NCBI RefSeq assembly: GCF_001612765.1
Contig: NZ_BDBB01000040.1
Coordinates: forward strand, 1-63,843
Origin: Nocardia arthritidis NBRC 100137
GTDB taxonomy: Bacteria > Actinomycetota > Actinomycetes > Mycobacteriales > Mycobacteriaceae
Reading direction: 5' to 3'
Length of the DNA: 63,843 nucleotides
Shown: positions 59,254 to 63,843 of the stretch, in pieces
How positions within the stretch are numbered: the first letter of the stretch is position 1
Layout of the letters: each line of letters opens with the position of its first letter
Position numbers and translations under genes: made by a program
The notes under the pieces: generated by a model
Told to the model about the DNA's origin: nothing
The model's database searches: none
What the model saw: the letters and a program-made list of their open reading frames with translations, nothing else

Positions 59254-60579
59254 TCAGTTGGTGCGTACGCGCAGTCCCGGGTTGTCCGAGAGCACCACGT
59301 GCACCGGCTGCGCGAACAGCTGCGGCACGTTGCCGGTCAGAGCGCCGATCAGATTCGGGATCTCGCAGACGGGGTAGTCCGCCACCGACGACGCGCTGGA
59401 GATGCCGAGCGCCAGGCGGCCGGTGACGATCGGGCCGCCGCTGTCGCCGGGCAGCGCGCAGATGTTGGCCGAGAAGCTCTGGGTGAGTTCCCGGTCGCCG
59501 ACCTGCACGGTCTGGTCGACGGCGTTGACCACGCCGCAGCTGAAGCCGGTGCGCGCACCGGACTTGCACACCGGGGCGCCGACGACGGGAGTCGCCACGC
59601 CGTCGACCGCGATCGGAGCCGCGCCGGGCGCACGGACGCCGTTGTTGGCGAACCGGTCCTTGGCCTGGTCGTTGACCCGGATGATCGAGTAGTCCTGCTC
59701 GCCGAGCACCGACTTCTGGAATACGCCGAGCTGCGCGCCGAGGCGGTCGCCGTTCATCTCGTACACGCCCGCGGCGTTGCCGCTGCCCGCGGACGGGATG
59801 TCGGGGTTGCAGTGGCCCGCGGTGATGTTCACCGTGTTGCCGTTGCGGTCGGTGCCGTTGAAGCCGAGCGAGCAGCGCAGCGAGCTGCGTCCGGCGACCG
59901 AGGCGTAGCCGTCGCCGCCCGCGAGGGCGCCGCGCGCCTCTCCGGCGATCTCACCGGCTTGCAGGGTGCCTTGCTCGCCCGCCACGGGCGGGGCCATCAC
60001 GATGACGCGCGCCGGGTCGATGAAGTTCGGCATAGGCAGGCCCGCCTGGTCGACGCGCACCGCGATCGCGTTGTTCACGGTGTCCACCACCGCGCCGCGC
60101 ACCAGCGACCGCACCGCCTCGGGCTGGCCCTCCAGCCAACGCTCGAACGCGCTCTTCTCGCCACGCAGGGCCGCTTCGCTCTTGGCGACGTTGCGGACCT
60201 CGAAACCGGCCGACTCGGCCGCCTTCTTCGCATCGTCTGCGCCGGGGCCCTGGGCCAGTGCCACGACCGCCTTACCCGCGTCGTCCAGCCAGGAGCCTGC
60301 GAACACGGCCGGGTACTGCCGCTGGGCGGTGGTGGCGAACGCGGCCACCTGCTGCGCCAGCTCCGCGCGGTGCAGGTACTCATCGGGCGAGATCTTCAGA
60401 TCGCGAGTCACCGCGGCGACCAGTTCGGCGGGGAGACCGGGATTCTGGTCCGGCTGAGCCGTCGCTACCGCCGCAGTGGGTCCGAACAGCAGTATCGCCG
60501 CCGAGGCGGCGATCACTGTCTTTCGGATTACGGTCTGTCGCGCAGTCGAGCGTGGAGGTCCTATACGTGGCAGGAGCAT
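59254..60579 (-). CDS. Secreted S1-family serine protease (streptogrisin-like)
   Basis: 441 residues: signal peptide (IAASAAILLFGPTAAVATA/QP), a propeptide of about 180 residues (LAAAVTRDLKISPDEYLHRA-type start, then helical), and an alpha-lytic/streptogrisin-type protease domain. The triad is visible: His in NITAGHCNPDI, Asp in GEQDYSIIRVNDQ, Ser in ICALPGDSGGPIVTGRLALG. Cys pairs (RCSLGF/GHC, CKSGARTGFSC, CALPG/YPVC) match the family. Same strand and layout as the next protease upstream (60692), a tandem duplication. Confidence 0.9.
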   Translation of the reverse strand: MLLPRIGPPRSTARQTVIRKTVIAASAAILLFGPTAAVATAQPDQNPGLPAELVAAVTRDLKISPDEYLHRAELAQQVAAFATTAQRQYPAVFAGSWLDDAGKAVVALAQGPGADDAKKAAESAGFEVRNVAKSEAALRGEKSAFERWLEGQPEAVRSLVRGAVVDTVNNAIAVRVDQAGLPMPNFIDPARVIVMAPPVAGEQGTLQAGEIAGEARGALAGGDGYASVAGRSSLRCSLGFNGTDRNGNTVNITAGHCNPDIPSAGSGNAAGVYEMNGDRLGAQLGVFQKSVLGEQDYSIIRVNDQAKDRFANNGVRAPGAAPIAVDGVATPVVGAPVCKSGARTGFSCGVVNAVDQTVQVGDRELTQSFSANICALPGDSGGPIVTGRLALGISSASSVADYPVCEIPNLIGALTGNVPQLFAQPVHVVLSDNPGLRVRTN

Positions 60580-60691
60580 GAGCAGACTATATGGGGTTTG
60601 GCGCGGTATGCCTACTCATCTCGAGGTTCTCGACTCCCTCATAGCCCATCCACCGGGGATATGTGGATTGCCACATTATTCGGGCGCGTGC

Positions 60692-62050
60692 TCAGCCCGC
60701 GTTCGGCCGGGTGCGCACCGCGATCCCGCTGCCGATACCGCCGCCGGAGGAGGCGTCGACATCGGCCAGAATCGCCCGGATCGGGATGCCGAGCGAAGCG
60801 GTGCCGCCGTACTGCGCGAGAGCGACGTTGGCCTCGTTGCAGTTCGGCGCGTCGGCGGCGTTGGAGCCGCTGGTGATGCCCAGCGCCAGCGTGCCGGACA
60901 CGATCGCGCCACCGCTGTCACCGCCCAGGGTGCAGGCCGAGCTGGCGAACCCGCGCACGGTCTTGCTCTCGCCCTCGGCGGTGAAGAGCTGGGTCTCCAC
61001 CCGATCGGCCACGACGAATCCGCAGGTGAAGGTGGACGACTGACCGGACTTGCAGACCGGCGCGCCGGTGATCGGGTCGGCGGTGCCGGTGATCGCCAGC
61101 GTGGTGCCGTTGGCGCCGCGCACCGAGGGCTGGTCCATGCCCGCCCGCACCGCGCGCTCGTTCAGCTTGATCACCGAGTAGTCCAGCGCGGACTGTCCGC
61201 CCAGCGAGGCGCGCACGAAGGTGCCCAGTTCGGGGCTGGCCGGGATGTCCCGGACGTTCGGCAGGTAGACACCGGCCTCCTGGTTGCCCTTGCCCAGGTT
61301 CGGATCGCAGTGGCCCGCACTGATGTTCAGCGCGTTGCCGGACGCGTCGATGCTGTTGAAACCGAACGAGCACACGTCGACGGCGCGCAACGACGAGTCG
61401 GCGAGCGAACCGGGCGCGCTGATGTAGGTGTCACCGCCCATCGGCCTGCGCTCGACGGGGCCTCCGCTGTTCGGCGACAGGATGACCTTGATGTTCGCCA
61501 GCAGGGTGGGCAGGTTGAGCATGTGGCCCGCGGGGGTGTTGGCGACGCTGAGTACCAGCTGGCTGTTCAAGAAGTCGATCGCCACGGAGTTGATCGCCTG
61601 CGAGATCTCCCGCGGCAGGCCGGTGATCCACTGGTTGAGCTGCACCAGCGATCCCTCCAGGCTGTCCGCCGAGACGGGGGCCAGCCGGGTCTGATAGCCG
61701 TCGGCCGCGACGATCTTGGCGGCGTCCAGCGAGGTGACCGCCATGACGGGCTTGCCGTCGGCGCCGATCCAGGCGCCCGCGAAGGAATCCGGCCGCTCCG
61801 AACGGAAATCGCGCGCGTAGTCACGCAGCTGCTGGGCGCGCGCGGCGCGGTCCAGATACTCCGTCGGCGTCATCTGCAGATCCCGGGCGATGGCCTGCAC
61901 CAATTCCGGGGGGAGGTTGTCCGCGGCGAGCTGCGCGGGGGCCTCGGGGACCGCCGAGGCGGTAGTCGTGCCGAACAAGGGAGCCAAAAGAACGGTCGAT
62001 GCGATGGCGACAGCTTTGACCGCGGCGCGACGCGCCACCAACTTGCGCAT
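60692..62050 (-). CDS. Secreted S1-family serine protease, paralogue
   Basis: 452 residues with the same plan: signal peptide (VKAVAIASTVLLAPLFGTTT, cleavage near ASA/VPEAP), a propeptide with LVQAIARDLQMTPTEYLDRA and SFAGAWIGADGKPVMAV, and a protease domain with His in ISAGHCDPNLGKG, Asp in ALDYSVIKLNERA, and Ser in ACTLGGDSGGAIVSGTLALG. The residue after GDSGG is Ala rather than Pro. Tandem with 59254-60579. The two probably act on different extracellular proteins (inference). Confidence 0.9.
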   Translation of the reverse strand: MRKLVARRAAVKAVAIASTVLLAPLFGTTTASAVPEAPAQLAADNLPPELVQAIARDLQMTPTEYLDRAARAQQLRDYARDFRSERPDSFAGAWIGADGKPVMAVTSLDAAKIVAADGYQTRLAPVSADSLEGSLVQLNQWITGLPREISQAINSVAIDFLNSQLVLSVANTPAGHMLNLPTLLANIKVILSPNSGGPVERRPMGGDTYISAPGSLADSSLRAVDVCSFGFNSIDASGNALNISAGHCDPNLGKGNQEAGVYLPNVRDIPASPELGTFVRASLGGQSALDYSVIKLNERAVRAGMDQPSVRGANGTTLAITGTADPITGAPVCKSGQSSTFTCGFVVADRVETQLFTAEGESKTVRGFASSACTLGGDSGGAIVSGTLALGITSGSNAADAPNCNEANVALAQYGGTASLGIPIRAILADVDASSGGGIGSGIAVRTRPNAG

Positions 62051-62211
62051 GAAGTCCCTTCGTCGGCACGCACGTGCCAGCTAAATCCGTGGCCACGGCA
62101 GAATCCATTGGCGCACAGTCTTCGTCCAGCAACCGACCGGTGCGGAAATTCATCCGACAACACGGTCAGCGCCAACACTCTAAGCCACAAAGCCGACTAG
62201 GACGCTACTAA

Positions 62212-63315
62212 TCACCGACTACTCGGTATTCCCATGCCGGGGATGGTGGGGATCTGCGGCAGCTGCTGCCCGAACGGGTTGGTCGTAGTCGTGGTGGTCC
62301 GCGTGGTCGTGGTCCGCGTGGTCGTGGTCGGCGTCGTGGTCGGCGGCTCGGTGGTGGGCGGCGGCGTGGTGGTCGTCGGCTCCGGCGTCGTGGTCTCGGT
62401 GATCGCCACCGGCGGCTCGGGCTCGGTGGTGGACGTCGTGGTGGTGACGATCGGCGGCGGAGGCGGGGCCGGACTCACCGACGTCGGCTCGGACTTGGCG
62501 TCGGGCAGTGGCGGCACCGGTGTCTGGTCCCCGTCGCGGAACAGCATGGCCACCACGATGCCGCCGAGCACCAGGCCGATCACGGCGGCGCCCGCGATCA
62601 GCAGCGGCGTACGCCTCGGATTCTTCGCGGGAACCGTTGGCCGCGACTGCTTCTCGGCCGGTTCGGGTTCGGCGGTCGCGACCGGCTCGGAGATCGGGAT
62701 GGCCGCCGAGTACGCCTGCGGCTGCACATCGGCGGCCGGGACCGCGGGGATGACGATGGTGTCCACCGTCGAGTTCTCCGCGGTGGACGGATCCGGCGGG
62801 GTGGCGCCCGCGGGGGTGGCGAGCACGGCGGCCAGCGCCCCTCGGGCCGCGTCGTAAGCGAACGAGGTACCGCCGGCCCCGGTTTCGGCGCTGGGCAGCT
62901 CACCCTCGCTGACCAGCAGCACCGAGCGCAGACCCAGGTAGTCCAGCGCGTCACGCAGTGAGCGCACATGCTCGGCGGGCCAGTCCGGCGGATAGGTCGC
63001 GTAGAACTCGGCCGGACCGCTGAGATGCTCGGCGGCCGAGTTGATCAGGCAGAACATCGCGGTGGCGAAGAGATCTTCGGCGCGATAGGCCTCGCCGTCG
63101 TCGACCCGGATGCCCGCCGGGTCGCCCATGGCGGACACGAAACCGGTGATCGAATGGGATCCGGTGGGTGGGGGACCGCCCAACGCGGCGTCCCCGTCCT
63201 CGGACATGTGCAGGATCGACTCGCGGACGATGTACCGCGGCTCCTCGTCACCGTCGGTAACGATGACAGCCGTGCACTCGTCCTCGGCGACGCGCAGGCC
63301 GACCCCAGTGGCCAT
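62212..63315 (-). CDS. Actin-fold-like protein with TM and Thr/Pro-rich tail
   Basis: 367 residues. The N-terminal 160 residues (GLRVAEDECTAVIVTDGDEE, EDLFATAMFCLINSAAEHLS, YLGLRSVLLVSEGELPSAET, FAYDAARGALAAVLATPAGA) follow the first half of Hsp70-like proteins, but phosphate motifs are not clear. A TM (LLIAGAAVIGLVLGGIVVAM) leads to a tail of TTT and PPP repeats. The plan copies the protein at 46810. ATG 63315 follows AAGG; a GTG at 63363 would overlap the regulator stop. It lies directly after the LuxR-type regulator, so they are probably one operon. Confidence 0.75.
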   Translation of the reverse strand: MATGVGLRVAEDECTAVIVTDGDEEPRYIVRESILHMSEDGDAALGGPPPTGSHSITGFVSAMGDPAGIRVDDGEAYRAEDLFATAMFCLINSAAEHLSGPAEFYATYPPDWPAEHVRSLRDALDYLGLRSVLLVSEGELPSAETGAGGTSFAYDAARGALAAVLATPAGATPPDPSTAENSTVDTIVIPAVPAADVQPQAYSAAIPISEPVATAEPEPAEKQSRPTVPAKNPRRTPLLIAGAAVIGLVLGGIVVAMLFRDGDQTPVPPLPDAKSEPTSVSPAPPPPPIVTTTTSTTEPEPPVAITETTTPEPTTTTPPPTTEPPTTTPTTTTRTTTTRTTTTTTNPFGQQLPQIPTIPGMGIPSSR

Positions 63316-63359
63316 CTCACCTACCTTGCTCGGCGTTCCCGCTGATGAACCGCGCCCGG

Positions 63360-63843
63360 TCACACCAGAAGCGAACCATGTCCCATGGCGCGGAGCATCG
63401 ACAATAACTCCGAACGGGAACGGGCACCGACCCGGCGTCGGATGCGCGCTACGTGGTGCTCGACCGTCTTCGCCGAAATGTACAGGCGCGCACCGATCTC
63501 GCGATAGGTGAGCCCGAGCAGAACCAGTTCCGCCACTTCGCGTTCCCGTTCGCTGAGGATCGTGGCCTGCGGCGGCGTCGGCGGCACGGCCTCGCCGTTG
63601 GACGTGGCCGGGGCCTGCGGCCGAGGCTGCGGCTCCTGTGGACGGGCGTCGGCGCGGACCGTGCGGGCCAGTTTCAGCAGCGCGGTGGCCGTCGCGGAAT
63701 CGGGCGCCGCGAGCGCCGCCTCGCTGGCCAGCCGGGCGCCGTCCCAGGTCATGCCGATCTCGGTGAGGGCGGCGACCGCCGCGTGGACCGGTGCGGTGGC
63801 GACCTGGCCGCGCAGCACGAGCACCCAGGTGCGGCCCGCGTCG
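63360..63843 (-). CDS. LuxR-type regulator, C-terminal part (5' end off the window)
   Basis: The reading frame continues past the right edge, so only about 160 C-terminal residues are visible. These end in a full LuxR/NarL helix-turn-helix: ILSEREREVAELVLLGLTYR, EIGARLYISAKTVEHHVARI, RRRVGARSRSELLSMLRAMG. A Pro/Gln-rich linker and helical sequence precede it. The position after the Fe-S oxidoreductase and proteases recalls mycobacterial Rv0339c (IniR), a large LuxR-type regulator. The following actin-fold gene starts next to its stop. Confidence 0.85.
   Translation of the reverse strand, partial: DAGRTWVLVLRGQVATAPVHAAVAALTEIGMTWDGARLASEAALAAPDSATATALLKLARTVRADARPQEPQPRPQAPATSNGEAVPPTPPQATILSEREREVAELVLLGLTYREIGARLYISAKTVEHHVARIRRRVGARSRSELLSMLRAMGHGSLLV

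Noticed and set aside
1..63843. CRISPR arrays, rRNA genes, IS elements
   Set aside because: No regularly spaced repeats, ribosomal sequences or transposase-like products were seen.

Overview
The window looks like chromosomal DNA of a high-GC mycolic-acid actinomycete, most likely a Nocardia. This rests on actinobacterial gene families, frequent GTG and leaderless starts, and a backbone order (tRNA-Gly, dcd, udgA, aspC, Fe-S oxidoreductase, LuxR-type regulator) that recalls Mycobacterium tuberculosis Rv0321-Rv0339c. No database was consulted; all names come from reading motifs.

Layout. 1-11.2 kb: lipid and housekeeping genes (5'-truncated view of a FadE5-type acyl-CoA dehydrogenase, NTF2-like protein, hydrolases, methyltransferase, an erythromycin-esterase-like protein with a changed active site, an exported DUF4185 protein, crotonases, a thiolase-like TLP1 protein, TetR). 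11.2-13.4 kb: a MazEF-like toxin-antitoxin pair, a lipoprotein and small proteins. 13.5-15.4 kb: DUF1048 plus a DrrAB-type ABC exporter behind a repeated AT-rich operator. 15.1-24.2 kb (minus strand): an eight-gene operon in the order dpgA-dpgB-dpgC-dpgD, benzoylformate-decarboxylase-like TPP enzyme, catalase-related peroxidase, cytochrome b561, MFS transporter, with a divergent MarR gene at 24.7 kb. 25.3-32.0 kb: flavin- and sulfur-related redox genes (two SfnC/DszC-like monooxygenases, free-methionine-sulfoxide reductase, StyA-type monooxygenase, SfnG, two flavin reductases). 34.1-38.3 kb: a small integrase-less island bounded by tRNA-Gly(CCC) and a degenerate direct repeat of its 3' half. 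38.9-50.9 kb: PAP2, SDR, dcd, an XRE regulator, aspC, a 6C small RNA, YibE/F, an Hsp70-like membrane protein, udgA, DUF218 and PASTA proteins. 51.1-63.8 kb: a paired acyl-CoA dehydrogenase, an orphan VapB-like antitoxin, a membrane Fe-S oxidoreductase with a repetitive tail, secreted proteins, two S1 proteases, and a LuxR-type regulator cut by the right edge.

Most notable system. The Dpg operon should make 3,5-dihydroxyphenylacetyl-CoA from malonyl-CoA (DpgA with DpgB and DpgD) and oxidise it to 3,5-dihydroxyphenylglyoxylate (DpgC). Glycopeptide clusters follow this with an aminotransferase. Here the next gene is instead a TPP enzyme resembling benzoylformate decarboxylase, which predicts 3,5-dihydroxybenzaldehyde. 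An exported peroxidase, its cytochrome b561 partner and an exporter follow, under a likely ligand-sensing MarR regulator. That is inference from gene content, but it is a coherent candidate for an undescribed small resorcinol-type metabolite pathway.

Regulatory signals of note: a TTAC-N6-GTAA palindrome shared by the fadE5 and Fe-S oxidoreductase promoters, a near-consensus CRP site at 57171, and a 6C RNA at about 45.1-45.3 kb.
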